This document shows, one piece after another, positions 1-12,800 of a DNA stretch of 64,000 nucleotides (position 1 is its first letter; the number at the start of each line of letters is the position of its first letter). Source of the DNA: Nematostella vectensis (taxonomy: Eukaryota > Cnidaria > Anthozoa > Actiniaria > Edwardsiidae); contig NC_064046.1 in assembly GCF_932526225.1 (NCBI RefSeq), forward strand, positions 15,141,408 to 15,205,407, written 5' to 3'. The translations under genes were made by a program, and so were the position numbers. Under the pieces are notes generated by a model. The model saw only the letters and a list, made by a program, of their open reading frames with translations. It was not told where the DNA came from and ran no database searches.

Positions 1-537
1 AACTCGTGAAACAAGGTGTGATAGTTAAACAGTAATAGTTAGTAAAACACAAAAAAGAACAATAGAATCAGATCACAACAAAGTGTAATACGCTAAAGCG
101 TAGTTTACGGGTTAATGAAGGTTTTGACATTTCAACCTTACATCCACATGAAGGTAATGCCTAATATCGAGTGCCCTACAGTAAGTGTTTTGCAGTCAAG
201 TTGTTTTCTGTTAGTAGGTAAAAAATTATTCTAAATAATAGTAATCATAGCTATGGTCACCACTTACACATATAGAACTTGTAATGAAAAAAAAGAAAAA
301 ATATATATATATATGCAGTCAAACAACAGAATTGCATGATAACCTTGAATATTTTGAATAAAGGACTGCAAAAAAACATAATTTGTACTATTTGCTTGAA
401 TTGACCCTTAGCTATTTTTAGCTGAATTCCCCTCCCCCTCTAAAAAGAAAATGATAATAATAATAGAACAAAACTAAAAAGAAAACAAACACAACAGAGA
501 CCCCCACCAACAATTTTGATTTTTTTTACTTTCCTTT

Positions 538-554
538 AAAGGGGGAGTGTCATG
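538..554 (+). promoter_or_regulatory. Purine tract plus TGTCATG, LTR-start-like (copy 1)
   Basis: The run AAAGGGGGAG directly precedes TGTCATG. LTR retrotransposons have a polypurine tract abutting an LTR that begins TG, so this reads as a possible 3' polypurine tract and LTR start. The matching site in copy 2 is 2577-2593. It is suggestive only, because the partner LTR end was not identified. Confidence 0.35.
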
Positions 555-890
555 TTTAAGAGATTTGCAAAAGCTATGGAGCCCTGACACAATGAACTTC
601 AGTGAAATTCTAATACTGACTTATGAGCTTTCGGTACATCTGGGAGACTTTAAACAAAACAAAAAAAATGACCACAAACTGTCTATTAACATAGTTTTCA
701 ATATAATATTGCATATTATTGAATAAGGTATTGACAGCTTTTAAAAAGTTCAACTGTTTGTAGACACTTAAAAGCCAACAATAAACACTGACTCCAGACA
801 TGCGCAGTACTATGCTGCTGCCCCTTTAAAGTAAAATACAGCTTTACTTAGTCAGCGTAGACAATATTGCGGATTTTGTCAATATTCTAA

Positions 891-898
891 TATAAATA
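891..898 (+). promoter_or_regulatory. TATA box candidate in unit A
   Basis: TATAAATA lies between two copies of GTCAATATTCT, upstream of the GC-rich core and of an AATAAA signal at 1004-1009. The copy at 2931-2938 is identical. The order TATA, about 110 bp, AATAAA fits a U3-R-U5 layout of an LTR. AT-rich DNA gives chance TATA matches, so confidence is low. Confidence 0.3.
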
Positions 899-1051
899 TG
901 TCAATATTCTCCCCCCTTACGTCTTTATTTCTATTTATTGTATGATTTTCACATGATACCAAAACAGCGTCTTTTTTCTTCGCTAATTTGATGTCATGTA
1001 CACAATAAAAGAGATGCGCCCGTGCTCATGGCGAGTCCCCAAGGGACCCAG

Positions 1052-1343
1052 GACGCCCAAATAGACCTCTATTTTTTGTCATCCACAATCTCGGCGAGCT
1101 GTGCGTGGCGTAACCGTATTACAGGCCTGGGATCCTGGTTATTGTCCTCCGCATTAATGCGCGGGTTGGGATAACCTTGCAAGAGTGTTGTACAGCATAT
1201 TCGCTCGGAAATATCGGTGCTTGGGGCCTTCGGGTTCTTTACAGCCTTCCGTAAAAGCCTTGTGCTGCCATACCGATTGGGTAATCCGTATGTATGGTTT
1301 CCGTTTTGTTCTTCAGACCGGGTTCGATCCCAGGCCAATGGGC
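1052..1343. other. Invariant GC-rich core of unit A, copy 1
   Basis: These 292 bp show no difference by eye from 3092-3383, while flanking stretches differ at several positions per 200 bp. The core is more GC-rich than the rest of the unit and ends in a tRNA-like T arm with a B box. An open frame on the minus strand crosses it, but its residues include the antisense reading of the T arm, so I do not call it a gene. It might be the leader of a gene-less LTR element or an RNA gene. Function unknown. Confidence 0.5.
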
Positions 1344-1353
1344 TTTTTTTTTT
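1318..1353 (+). other. tRNA-like T arm / B box with T-run terminator, unit A copy 1
   Basis: The stretch CCGGG-TTCGATC-CCAGG has a 7-nt T loop and a T stem with 4 of 5 pairs. It contains the polymerase III B-box match GGTTCGATCCC at 1321-1331. An acceptor-like CCAATGG follows, then ten T from 1344, a possible Pol III terminator. A D-arm-like stretch with a GG-containing loop lies about 50 nt upstream, but the anticodon region is too long and unpaired. It is a tRNA-derived relic, not a working tRNA. Confidence 0.5.
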
Positions 1354-2450
1354 AGTTCGTTTTTTTTTTCTTTGTGCTGGACCCCCTTAATCCTGATAGG
1401 TTTTGCGCAAAAATAATAAAAAAAGTGAGTTTGCAAAATAAGCTTGCTAGATTTATTGATTATATGTATTCAATTTGTTCCTAGGAAGTTAACAAAAACA
1501 CAAAGCAAAGAGTTTGAGGAAGTAAACAAGTCTGTGAACGTTAATGTTCTATTTGAAGGGGCGCATTTTGTACAGGGAAGCATACATAGAATGCTTAACT
1601 GGTGGAGAGGGGAGAGGTAAAAGTTTATTGAGCATAATGTCAACAATAGCAGGGGGGAGGGAGGGGCACTCTCTTCATACAATATTGCAGTTGTTACCTA
1701 TTATTAAAAAGTTTGTAACATGTCTTTGTTTATTAAGCAAGGTCTATTTCTGAGACAAGCAAACTCAAGTAAGGCTGTTGAAATAACAGGTGAGTGTTAA
1801 AAAAAACAATTATCTGATTAGAAAACTACTGTAGATTCCTTTGCAGCAAAATAAGAACAAACTTCATTTCGTTTGTTATTTTTGAGGAACGAGATGAGCT
1901 CTAAAAGGCCAAGAAGAAATATGTATTGCTCATCTAAATTATACAAGTAAATAATAATATTAAAAAAGAATTACTGTAAGTAATTAGAGTGGTTTTCATT
2001 AACTCGTGAAACAAGGTGTGATAGTTAAACAGTAATAGTTAGTAAAACACAAAAAAGAACAATAGAATCAGATCACAACAAAGTGTAATACGCTAAAGCG
2101 TAGTTCACGGGTTAATGAAGGTTTTGACATTTCAACCTTACATCCACATGAAAGTAATGCCTAATATCGAGTGCCCTACAATAAGTGTTTTGCAGTCAAG
2201 TTGCTTTCTGTTAGTAGGTAAAAAAATATTCTAAATAATAGTAATCATAGCTATGGTCACCACTTACACATATAGAACTTGTAATGAAAAGAAAGAAAAA
2301 ATATATATATATATGCAGTCAAACAACAGAATTGCATGATAACCTTGAATATATTGAATAAAGCACTGCAAAAAAACATATTTTGTACTAGTTGCTTGAA
2401 TTAACCCTTGGCTATTTTTAGCTGAATTCCCCTCCCCCTCTAAAAAAGAA

Positions 2451-2505
<55 letters not shown>
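2451..2505 (+). repeat. (AAT)n microsatellite
   Basis: About 18 uninterrupted AAT/ATA triplets. Copy 1 has only about four triplets at the same place (near 453-466). This expansion accounts for the 40-bp shift in offset between the two copies of unit A. Confidence 0.9.
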
Positions 2506-3357
2506 GAACAAAACTAAAAAGAAAACAAACACAACAGAGACCCCCACCAACAATTTTGATTTTTTTACTTTCCTTTAAAGGGGGAGTGTCATGGTTAAGA
2601 GATTTGCAATAGCTCTAGAGCCATGACACAATGAACTTCAGTGAAATTCTAATACTGACTTATGAGCTTTTGGTACATGTGGGAGACTTTAAACAAAACA
2701 AAAAAAAGTGACCACAAACTGTCCATTAACATAGTTTTCAATATAATATTGCATATTATTTAATAAGGTATTGACAGCTTTTAAAAAGTTCAACTGTTTG
2801 TAGACACTTAAAAGCCAACAATAAACACTGTCTCCAGACATGCGCAGTACTATGCTGCTGCCCCTTTAAAGTAAAATACAGCTTTACTTAGTCAGCGTAG
2901 ACAATATTGCGGATTTTGTCAATATTCTAATATAAATATGTCAATATTCTCCCCCCTTACGTCTTTATTTCTATTTATTTTATGCTTTTAACATGATACC
3001 AAAACAGCGTCTTTTTTCTTCGTTAATTTGATGTCATGTACACAATAAAAGAGATGCGCCCGTGCGCATGGCGAGTCCCCAAGGGACCCAAGACGCCCAA
3101 ATAGACCTCTATTTTTTGTCATCCACAATCTCGGCGAGCTGTGCGTGGCGTAACCGTATTACAGGCCTGGGATCCTGGTTATTGTCCTCCGCATTAATGC
3201 GCGGGTTGGGATAACCTTGCAAGAGTGTTGTACAGCATATTCGCTCGGAAATATCGGTGCTTGGGGCCTTCGGGTTCTTTACAGCCTTCCGTAAAAGCCT
3301 TGTGCTGCCATACCGATTGGGTAATCCGTATGTATGGTTTCCGTTTTGTTCTTCAGA

Positions 3358-3391
3358 CCGGGTTCGATCCCAGGCCAATGGGCTTTTTTTT
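3358..3391 (+). other. tRNA-like T arm / B box with T-run terminator, unit A copy 2
   Basis: Same T arm and B box as in copy 1 (B box at 3361-3371), followed by eight T from 3384. Only the T-run length differs between the copies. Confidence 0.5.
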
Positions 3392-4149
3392 AGTTCGTTT
3401 TTTTTCTTTGTGCTGGACCCCCTTAATCCTGATAGGTTTTGCGCAAAAATAATAATAAAAAAACGAGTTTGCAAAATAAGCTTGCTAGATTTATTGATTA
3501 TATGTATTCAATTTGTTCCTAGGAAGTTAACAAAAAACACATAGCAAAGAGTTTGAGGAAGTAAACAAGTATGTGAACTTTAATGTTCTATTTGAAGGGG
3601 TGCATTTTGTACAGGGAAGCATACATAGAATGCTTAACTGGTGGAGAGGGAAGAGGTAAAAGTTTATTGAGCATAATTTCAACAATAGCAGGGGAAAGAG
3701 AGGGGCACTCTATTCATACAATATTGCAGTTGTTACCTATTATTAAATAAGTTTGTAACATGTCTTTGTTTATTAAGCAAGGTCTATACATTCGGGAATT
3801 TGCTTTACGAGTGTAACCTCCAAAAGGTTACAATCGATAAATTTTTTTCCGAATGTAAATTCCAAAAAGTAACATTAGGAAAAATAAAACAGTATACTAG
3901 GAAAAAAAGGTATATCAATCTATCGAGCGCTATGCTCTATGTTAGAATCTACTTAATCAAGTTTTCCAAGGAATCTAGTTAGTTCTTGTGTTCATAAAAT
4001 ATGTACAGGATCCTGAACAAAGCATGAGCACATCAAAGATGCTGAGAGTACATAAAAATGTCCCTATACCTTCTTTTTATGTCATGACACACCCAAAACA
4101 GTATAATTAAGTATCGATATTTTAAAAAAAAATAAAGAAAAAAAAAATA

Positions 4150-4221
4150 GGCTATCAGCGGGTATCGAACCCGGGTCGCTGCGTTAGTAGTCAAGTGCCC
4201 GCAACGAAAGACTAACGTGGC
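4150..4221 (-). pseudogene. tRNA-like module, first of about 93 in the satellite
   Basis: Read on the minus strand this 72-nt stretch has tRNA spacing throughout: acceptor 7, TA at positions 8-9, D stem 4 (GTCT with GGGC, two wobble pairs), 8-nt D loop, anticodon arm 5-7-5, variable loop 4, T arm 5-7-5, acceptor 7 and a discriminator. The T arm and B box (GGTTCGATTCC in most monomers, one base different here) match consensus. The A box is degenerate, the D loop lacks GG, the anticodon stem pairs 2 of 5 and the acceptor 3 of 7. Downstream on the same strand are T-runs of about 8-10, possible Pol III terminators. Other examples: 4696-4767, 5244-5315, 5792-5863, 42793-42864, 47420-47491, 47966-48037, 53284-53355, 63658-63729. 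It is tRNA-derived and unlikely to make a working tRNA. It may bind TFIIIC or be transcribed. Confidence 0.6.
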
Positions 4222-7200
4222 ATTGCTGAAGGGAATTGTAATGAAAATTACTTTTAATACTATTGGTATTGTAAACTATCCCAAGCAAAGTCACCATCGG
4301 ACTGGAGGTTACATTCGGGAAAAGCTTCAGGGTTACATTCGGGAATTTGTTTTACGAGTGTAACCTCCAAAAGGTTACAATCGATAAATTTTTTTCCGAA
4401 TGTAAATTCCAAAAAGTAACATTAGGAAAAATAAAACAGTATACTCGGAAAAAAAGGTATATCAATCTATCGAGCGCTATGCTCTATGTTAGAATCTACT
4501 TAATCAAGTTATTCAAGGAATCTAGTTAGTTCTTGTGTGCATAAAATATGTACAGGATCCTGAACAAAGCATGAGCACATCAAAGATGCTGAGAGTACAT
4601 AAAAATGTCCTTATACCTTCTTTTAATGTCATGACACACCAAGAACAGTATAATTAAGTATCGATATTTAAAAAAAAAATAAAGAAAAAAAAATAGGCTA
4701 TCAGCGGGAATCGAACCCAGGTCGCTGCGTTAGTAGTCAAGTGCCCGCAACGAAAGACTAACGTGGCATTGCTGAAGGGAATTGCAATGAAAATTACTTT
4801 TAATACTATTGGTATCGTAAACTATCCCAAGCAAAGTCACCATCGAGCTGGAGGTTACATTCGGGAAAAGCTTCAGGGTTACATTCGGGAATTTGTTTTA
4901 CGAGTGTAACCTCCAAAAGGTTACAATCGATAGTTTTTTTTTCGAATGTAAATTCCAAAAAATAACATTAGGAAAAATAAAACAGTATACTCGGAAAAAA
5001 AGGTATATCAATCTATCAAGCGCTATGCTCTATGTTAGAATCTACTTAATCAAGTTATACAAGGAATCTAGTTAGTTCTTGTGTGCATAAAATATGTACA
5101 GGATCCTGAACAAAGCATGAGCACATCAAAGATGCTGAGAGTACATAAAAATGTCCCTATACCTTCTTTTTATGTCATGACACACCAAGAACAGTATAAT
5201 TAAGTATCGATATTTAAAAAAAAAAAATAAAGAAAAAAAAATAGGCTATCAGCGGGAATCGAACCCAGGTCGCTGCGTTAGTAGTCAAGTGCCCCCAACG
5301 AAAGACTAACGTGGCATTGCTGAAGGGAATTGCAATGAAAATTACTTTTAATACTATTGGTATCGTAAACTATCCCAAGCAAAGTCACCATCGAGCTGGA
5401 GGTTACATTCGGGAAAAGCTTTAGGGTTACATTCGGGAATTTGTTTTACGAGTGTAACCTCCAAAATGTTACAATCAATAGTTTTTTTTTCGAATGTAAA
5501 TTCCAAAAAATAACAAAAGGAAAAATAAAACAGTATACTCGGAAAAAAAGGTATATCAATCTATCGAGCGCTATGCTCTATTTTAGAATCTACTTAATCA
5601 AGTTATTCAAGGAATCTAGTTAGTTCTTGTGTGCATAAAATATGTACAGGATCCTGAACAAAGCATGAGCACATCAAAGATGCTGAGAGTACATAAAAAT
5701 GTCCCTATACCTTCTTTTTATGTCATGACACACCAAGAACAGTATAATTAAGTATTGATATTTAAAAAAAAAAATAAAGAAAAAAAAAATAGGCTATCAG
5801 CGGGAATCGAACCCGGGTAGCTGCGTTAGTAGTCAAGTGCCCGCAACGAAAGACTAACGTGGCATTGCTGAAGGGAATTGTAATGAAAATTACTTTTAAT
5901 ACTATTGGTATCGTAAATTATCCCAAGCAAAGTCACCATCGAACTGGAGGTTACATTCGGGAAAAGCTTCAGGGTTACATTCGGGAATTTGTTTTACGAG
6001 TGTAACCTCCAAAAGGTTACAATCGATAATTTTTTATCCGAATGTAAATTCCAAAAAGTAACATTAGGAAAAATAAAACAGTATACTCGGAAAAAAAGGT
6101 ATATCAATCTATCGAGCGCTATGCTCTATGTTAGAATCTACTTAATCAAGTTATTCAAGGAATCTAGTTAGTTCTTGTGTTCATAAAATATGTACAGGAT
6201 CCTGAACAAAGCATGAGCACATCAAAGATGCTGAGAGTACAAAAAAATGTCCCTATACCTTCTTTTTATGTCATGACACACCCAGAAGAGTATAATTAAG
6301 TATCGATATTTAAAAAAAAAATAAAGAAAAAAAAATAGGCTATCAGCGGGAATCGAACCCAGGTCGCTGCATTAGTAGTCAAGTGCCCGCAACGAAAGAC
6401 TAACGTGGCATTGCTGAAGGGAATTGCAATGAAAATTACTTTTAATACTATCGGTATCGTAAACTATCCCAAGCAAAGTCACCATCGGGCTGGAGGTTAC
6501 ATTCGGGAAAAGCTTCAGGGTTACATTCGGGAATTTGTTTTACAAGTGTAACCTCCAAAAGGTTACAATCGATAGTTTTTTTTTCGAATGTAAATTCCAA
6601 AAAGTAACATTAGGAAAAATAAAACAGTATACTCGGAAAAAAAAGGTATATCAATCTATCGAGCGCTATGCTCTATGTTAGAATCTACTTAATCAAGTTA
6701 TCCAAGGAATCTAGTTAGTTCTTGTGTGCATAAAATATGTACAGGATCCTGAACAAAGCATGAGCACATCAAAGATGCTGAGAGTACATAAAAATATCCC
6801 TATACCTTCTTTTTATGTCATGACACATCAAGAACAGTATAATTAAGTATCGATATTTAAAAAAAAAATAAAGAACAAAAAATAGGCTATCAGCGGGAAT
6901 CAAACCCGGGTCGCTGCGTTAGTAGTCAAGTGCCCGCAACGAAAGACTAACGTGGCATTGCTGAAGGGAATTGTAATGAAAATTACTTTTAATACTATTG
7001 GTATCGTAAACTATCCCAAGCAAAGTCACCATCGGACTGGAGGTTACGTTCGGGAAAAGCTTCAGGGTTACATTCGGGAATTTGTTTTACGAGTGTAACC
7101 TCCAAGCGGTTACAATCGATAATTTTTTTCCGAATGTAAATTCCAAAAAGTAACATTAGGAAAAATAAAACAGTATACTCGGAAAAAAAGGTATATCAAT

Positions 7201-9813
7201 CTATCGAGCGCTAGGCTCTATCTTAGAATCTACTTAATCAAGTTATCAAAGGAATCTAGTTAGTTCTTGTGTGCATAAAAAATGTACAGGATCCTGAACA
7301 AAACATGAGCACATCAAAGATGCTGAGAGTACATAAAAATGTCCCTATACCTTCTTTTTATGTCATGACACACCAAGAACAGTATAATTAAGTATCGATA
7401 TTTAAAAAAAAAATTAAGAAAAAAAAAAAGCTATCAGCGGGAATCGAACCCGGGTCGCTGCGTTAGTAGTCAAGTGCCCGCAACGAAAGACTACAAGGCA
7501 TTGCTGAAGGGAATTGTAATGAAAATTACTTTTAATACTATTGGTATCGTAAAATATCCCAAGCAAATACACCATCGGACTGAAAATTACATTCGGGAAA
7601 AGCTTAAGGGTTACATTCGGGAATTTGTTTTACGAGTGTAACCTCCAAAAGGTTACAATCGATAATTTTTTATCCGAATGTAAATTCCAAAAAGTAACAT
7701 TAGGAAAAATAAAACAGTATACTCGGAAAAAAAGGTATATCAATCTATCGAGCGCTATGCTCTATGTTAGAATCTACTTAATCAAGTTATTCAAGGAATC
7801 TAGTTAGTTCTTGTGTGCATAAAATATGTACAGGATCCTGAACAAAGCATGAGCACATCAAAGATGCTGAGAGTACATAAAAATGTCAGTATACCTTCTT
7901 TTTATGTCATGACACACCCAGAACAGTATAATTAAGTATCGATATTTAAAAAAAGATAAAGAAAAAACATAGGCTATCAGCGGGAATCGAACCCGGGTCG
8001 CTGCGTTAGTAGTCAAGTGCCCGCAACGAAAGACTAACGTGGCATTGCTGAAGGGAATTTTAATGAAAATTACTTTTAATACTATTGGTATCGTAAACTA
8101 TCCCAAGCAAAGTCACCATCGGACTGGAGGTTACATTCGGGAAAAGCTTCAGGGTTACATTCGGGAATTTGTTTTACGAGTGTAACCTCCAAAAGGTTAC
8201 AATCGATAAATTTTTTTCCAAATGTAAATTCCAAAAAGTAACATTAGAAAAAATAAAACAGTATACTCGGAAAAAAAGGTATATCAAACTATCGAGCGCT
8301 ATGCTCTATGTTAGAATCTACTTAATCAAGTTATCCAAGGAATCTAGTTAGTTCTTGTGTGCATAAAATATGTACAGGATCCTGAACAAAGCATGAGCAC
8401 ATCAAAGACGCTGAGAGTACATAAAAATGTCCCTATACCTTCTTTTTATGTCATGACACACCAAGAACAGTATTATTAAGTATCGATATTAAAAAAAATA
8501 AATAAAGAAAAAAAAATAGGCTATCAGCGGGAATCGAACCCAGGTCGCTGCGTTAGTAGTCAAGTGCCCGCAACGAAAGACTAACGTGGCATTGCTGAAG
8601 GGAATTGCAATGAAAATTACTTTTAATACTATTGGTATCGTAAACTATCCCAAGCAAAGTCACCATCGGGCTGGAGGTTACATTCGGGAAAAGCTTCAGG
8701 GTTACATTCGGGAATTTGTTTTTAGAGTGTAACCTCCAAAAGGTTACAATCGATAGTTTTTTTTTTTTTCGAATGTAAATTCCAAAAAGTAACATTAGGA
8801 AAAATAAAACAGTATACTCAGAAAAAAAGGTATATCAATCTATCGAGCGCTATGCTCTATTTTAGAATCTACTTGATCAAGTTATCCAAAGAATCTAGTT
8901 AGTTCTTGTGTGCATAAAATATGTACAGGATCCTGAACAAAGCATGAGCACATCAAAGATGATGAGAGTACATAAAAATATCCCTATACCTTCTTTTTAT
9001 GTCATGACACACCCAGAACAGTACAATTAAGTATCGATATTTAAAAAAAAAAATAAAGAAAAAAAATAGGCTATCAGCGGGAATCGAACCCAGGTCGCTG
9101 CGTTAGTAGTCAAGTGCCCGCAACGAAAGACTAACGTGGCATTGCTGAAGGGAATTGAAATGAAAATTACTTTTAATACTATTGGTATCGTAAACTATCC
9201 CAAGCAAAGTCACCATCGGGCTGGAGGTTACATTCGGGAAAAGCTTCAGGGTTACATTCGGGAATTTGTTTTACGAGAGTAACCTCCAAAAGGTTACAAT
9301 CGATAGTTTTTTTTTTCGAATGTAAATTCCAAAAAGTAACATTAGGAAAAATAAAACAGAATACTCAGAAAAAAAGGTATATCAATCTATCGAGCGTTAT
9401 GCTCTATTTTAGAATCTACTTAATCAAGTTATCCAAAGAATCTAGTTAGTTCTTGTGTGCATAAAATATGTACAGGATCCTGAACAAAGCATGAGCACAT
9501 CAAAGATGATGAGAGTACATAAAAATGTCCCTATACCTTCTTTTTATGTCATGACACACCCAGAACAGTATAATTAAGTATCGATATTTTAAAAAAAAAA
9601 ATAAAGAAAAAAAATAGGCTATCAGCGGGAATCGAACCCGGGTCGCTGCGTTAGTAGTCAAATGCCCGCAACGAAAGACTAACGTGGCATTGCTGAAGGG
9701 AATTTTAATGAAAATTACTTTTAATACTATTGGTATCGTAAACTATCACAAGCAAAGTCACCATCGGACTGGAGGTTACATTCGGGAAAAGCTTCAGGGT
9801 TACATTCGGGAAT

Positions 9814-12800
9814 TTGTTTTACGAGTGTAACCTCCAAAAGGTTACAATCGATAAATTTTTTTCCGAATGTAAATTCCAAAAAGTAACATTAGGAAAAATA
9901 AAACAGTATACTCGGAAAAAAAGGTATATCAATCTATCGAGCGCTATGCTCTATGTTAGAATCTACTTAATCAAGTTATCCAAGGAATCTAGTTAGTTCT
10001 TGTGTTCATAAAATATGTACAGGATCCTGAACAAAGCATGAGCACATCAAAGATGCTGAGAGTACAAAACTAATGTCCCTATACCTTCTTTTTATGTCAT
10101 GACACACCCAGAACAGTATAATTAAGTATCGATATTTAAAAAAAAAATAAAGAAAAAAAAATAGGCTATCAGCGGGAATCGAACCCGGGTGGCTGCGTTA
10201 GTAGTCAAGTGCCCGCAACGAAAGACTAACGTGGCATTGCTGAAGGGAATTGTAATGAAAATTACTTTTAATACTATTGGTATCGTAAACTATCCCAAGC
10301 AAAGTCACCATCGGACTGGAGGTTACATTCGGGAAAAGCTTCAGGGTTACCTTCGAGAATTTGTTTTACGAGTGTAACCTCCAAAAGGTTACAATCGATA
10401 AATTTTTTTCCGAATGTAAAATTCCAAAAAGTAACATTAGGAAAAATAAAACAGTATACTCGGAAAAAAAGGTATATCAATCTATCGAGCGCTATGCTCT
10501 ATTTTAGAATCTACTTAATCAAGTTATTCAAGAAATCTAGTTAGTTCTTGTGTGCATAAAATATGTACAGGATCCTGAACAAAGCATGAGCACATCAAAG
10601 ATGCTGAGAGTACAAAAAAATGTCCCTATACCTTCTTTTTATGTCATGACACACCCAGAACAGTATAATTAAGTATCGATATTTAAAAAAAAAATAAAGA
10701 AAAAAAAATAGGCTATCAGCGGGAATCGAACCCGGGTCGCTGCGTTAGTAGTCAAGTGCCCGCAACGAAAGACTAACGTGGCATTGCTGAAGGGAATTGT
10801 AATGAAAATTACTTTTAATACTATTGGTATCGTAAACTATCCCAAGCAAAGTCACCATCGGGCTGGAGGTTACATTCGGGAAAAGCTTCAGGGTTACATT
10901 CGGGAATTTGTTTTACGAGTGTAACCTCCAAAAGGTTACAATCGATAGTTTTTTTTTTTTCGAATGTAAATTCCAAAAAGTAACATTAGGAAAAATAAAA
11001 CAGTATACTCGGAAAAAAAGGTATATCAATCTATCGAGCGCTATGCTCTATTTTAGAATCTACTTAATCAAGTTATCCAAAGAATCTAGTTATTTCTTGT
11101 GTGCATAAAATATGTACAGGATCCTTAACAAAGCATGAGCACATCAAAGATGATGAGAGTACATAAAAATGTCCCTATACCTTCTTTTTATGTCATGACA
11201 CACCCAGAACAGTAAAATTAAGTATCGATATTTAAAAAAAACAAAGAAAAAAAATAGGCTATCAGCGGGAATCGAACCCGGGTCGCTGCGTTAGTAGTCA
11301 AGTGCCCGCAACGAAAGACTAACGTGGCATTGCTGAAGGGAATTGTAATGAAAATTACTTTTAATACTATTGGTATCGTAAACTATCCCAAGCAAAGTCA
11401 CCATCGGACTGGAGGTTACATTCGGGAAAAGCTTCAGGGTTACATTCGGGAATTTGTTTTACGAGTGTAACCACCAAAAGGTTACAATCGATAATTTTTT
11501 TTCCGAATGTAAATTCCAAAAATTAACATTAGGAAACATAAAACAGTATACTCGGAAAAAAAGGTATATCAATCTATCGAGCGCTATGCTCTATTTTAAA
11601 ATCTACTTAATCAAGTTATCCAAAGAATCTAGTTAGTTCTTGTGTGCATAAAATATGTACAGGATCCTGAACAAAGCATGAGCACATCAAAGATGATGAG
11701 AGTACATAAAAATGTCCCTATACCTTCTTTTTATGTCATGACACACCCAGAACAGTATAATTAAGTATCGATATTTAAAAAAAAAAATAAAGAAAAAAAA
11801 TAGGCTATCAGAGGGAATCGAAGCCGGGTCGCTGCGTTGGTAGTCAAATGCCCGCAAAGAAAGACTAACGTGGCATTGCTGAAGGGAATTTTAATGAAAA
11901 TTACTTTTAATACTATTGGTATCGTAAACTATCCCAAGCAAAGTCACCATCGGACTGGAGGTTACATTCGGGAAAAGCTTCAGGGTTACATTCGGGAATT
12001 TGTTTTACGAGTGTAACCTCCAAAAGGTTACAATCGATAAATTTTTTTCCGAATGTAAATTCCAAAAAGTAACATTAGGAAAAATAAAACAGTATACTCG
12101 GAAAAAAAGGTATATCAATCTATCGAGCGCTATGCTCTATGTTAGAATCTACTTAATCAAGTTATCCAAGGAATCTAGTTAGTTCTTGTGTTCATAAAAT
12201 ATGTACAGGATCCTGAACAAAGCATGAGCACATCAAAGATGCTGAGAGTACAAAAAAATGTCCCTATACCTTCTTTTTATGTCATGACACACCCAGAACA
12301 GTATAATTAAGTATCGATATTTAAAAAAAAAATAAAGAAAAAAAAATAGGCTATCAGCGGGAATCGAACCCGGGTGGCTGCGTTAGTAGTCAAGTGCCCG
12401 CAACGAAAGACTAACGTGGCATTGCTCAAGGGAATTGTAATGAAAATTACTTTTAATACTATTGGTATCGTAAACTATCCCAAGCAAAGTCACCATCGGA
12501 CTGGAGGTTACATTCGGGAAAAGCTTCAGGGTTACCTTCGGGAATTTGTTTTACGAGTGTAACCTCCAAAAGGTTACAATCGATAAATTTTTTTCCGAAT
12601 GTAAAATTCCAAAAAGTAACATTAGGAAAAATAAAACAGTATACTCGGAAAAAAAGGTATATCAATCTATCGATCGCTATGCTCTATTTTAGAATCTACT
12701 TAATCAAGTTATCCAAAGAATCTAGTTAGTTCTTGTGTGCATAAAATATGTACAGGATCCTGAACAAAGCATGAGCACATCAAAGATGATGAGAGTACAT

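Larger units (their letters stand above)
1..2000. repeat. 2.0-kb tandem unit A, copy 1 (LTR-retroelement-like, no genes)
   Basis: The sequence at 1 recurs at 2001, so this is one full period of a tandem repeat. I see no convincing gene. Several signals on the plus strand resemble an LTR element. A purine run at 538-547 is followed directly by TGTCATG at 548, as a polypurine tract precedes an LTR. A TATAAATA box lies at 891-898 and an AATAAA signal at 1004-1009. A GC-rich stretch at about 1010-1345 ends in a tRNA-like T arm and a 10-T run. A short TA run lies at about 300-314. A tandem LTR-interior-LTR-interior arrangement is what recombination between LTRs produces, but no LTR 3' end or primer site could be fixed. 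The unit could equally be an ordinary 2-kb satellite. Confidence 0.8.
2001..3787. repeat. 2.0-kb tandem unit A, copy 2 (truncated by the satellite)
   Basis: This copy is collinear with copy 1. The offset is 2000 bp up to the AAT microsatellite and 2040 bp after it. Differences are scattered at a few per cent, except in the core at 3092-3383, where I found none. The LTR-like signals recur: purine run then TGTCATGG at 2587, TATAAATA at 2931-2938, AATAAA at 3044-3049. In this copy the start of the LTR-like part forms a perfect 9-bp inverted repeat (2586-2594 with 2621-2629), which copy 1 has only imperfectly. The copy stops at GGTCTAT (3781-3787), where the 547-bp satellite begins. The last 250 bp of the unit are missing. 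Confidence 0.8.

Noticed and set aside
3109-3474. 121-codon minus-strand frame across the unit A core, shared in part with 1069-1338
   Set aside because: Its WDRTRS-type residues are the antisense reading of the tRNA-like T arm. The upstream half is broken in copy 1. The core may be conserved for another reason.
3800-3982. Recurring 60-codon plus-strand open frame in many monomers (reading as LYECNLQKVTI and similar)
   Set aside because: It starts at TTG, not ATG, and changes freely in length of T- and A-runs that break it in other monomers. Its conservation is that of a young satellite.
4150-4221. Functional tRNA gene
   Set aside because: Anticodon and acceptor stems mostly fail to pair, the D loop lacks GG and the A box is poor. 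Only a tRNA-derived module is supported.
10274-10480. Recurring 68-codon minus-strand frame in the satellite
   Set aside because: It also begins at TTG and overlaps the motif cluster on the opposite strand. No sign of coding constraint.
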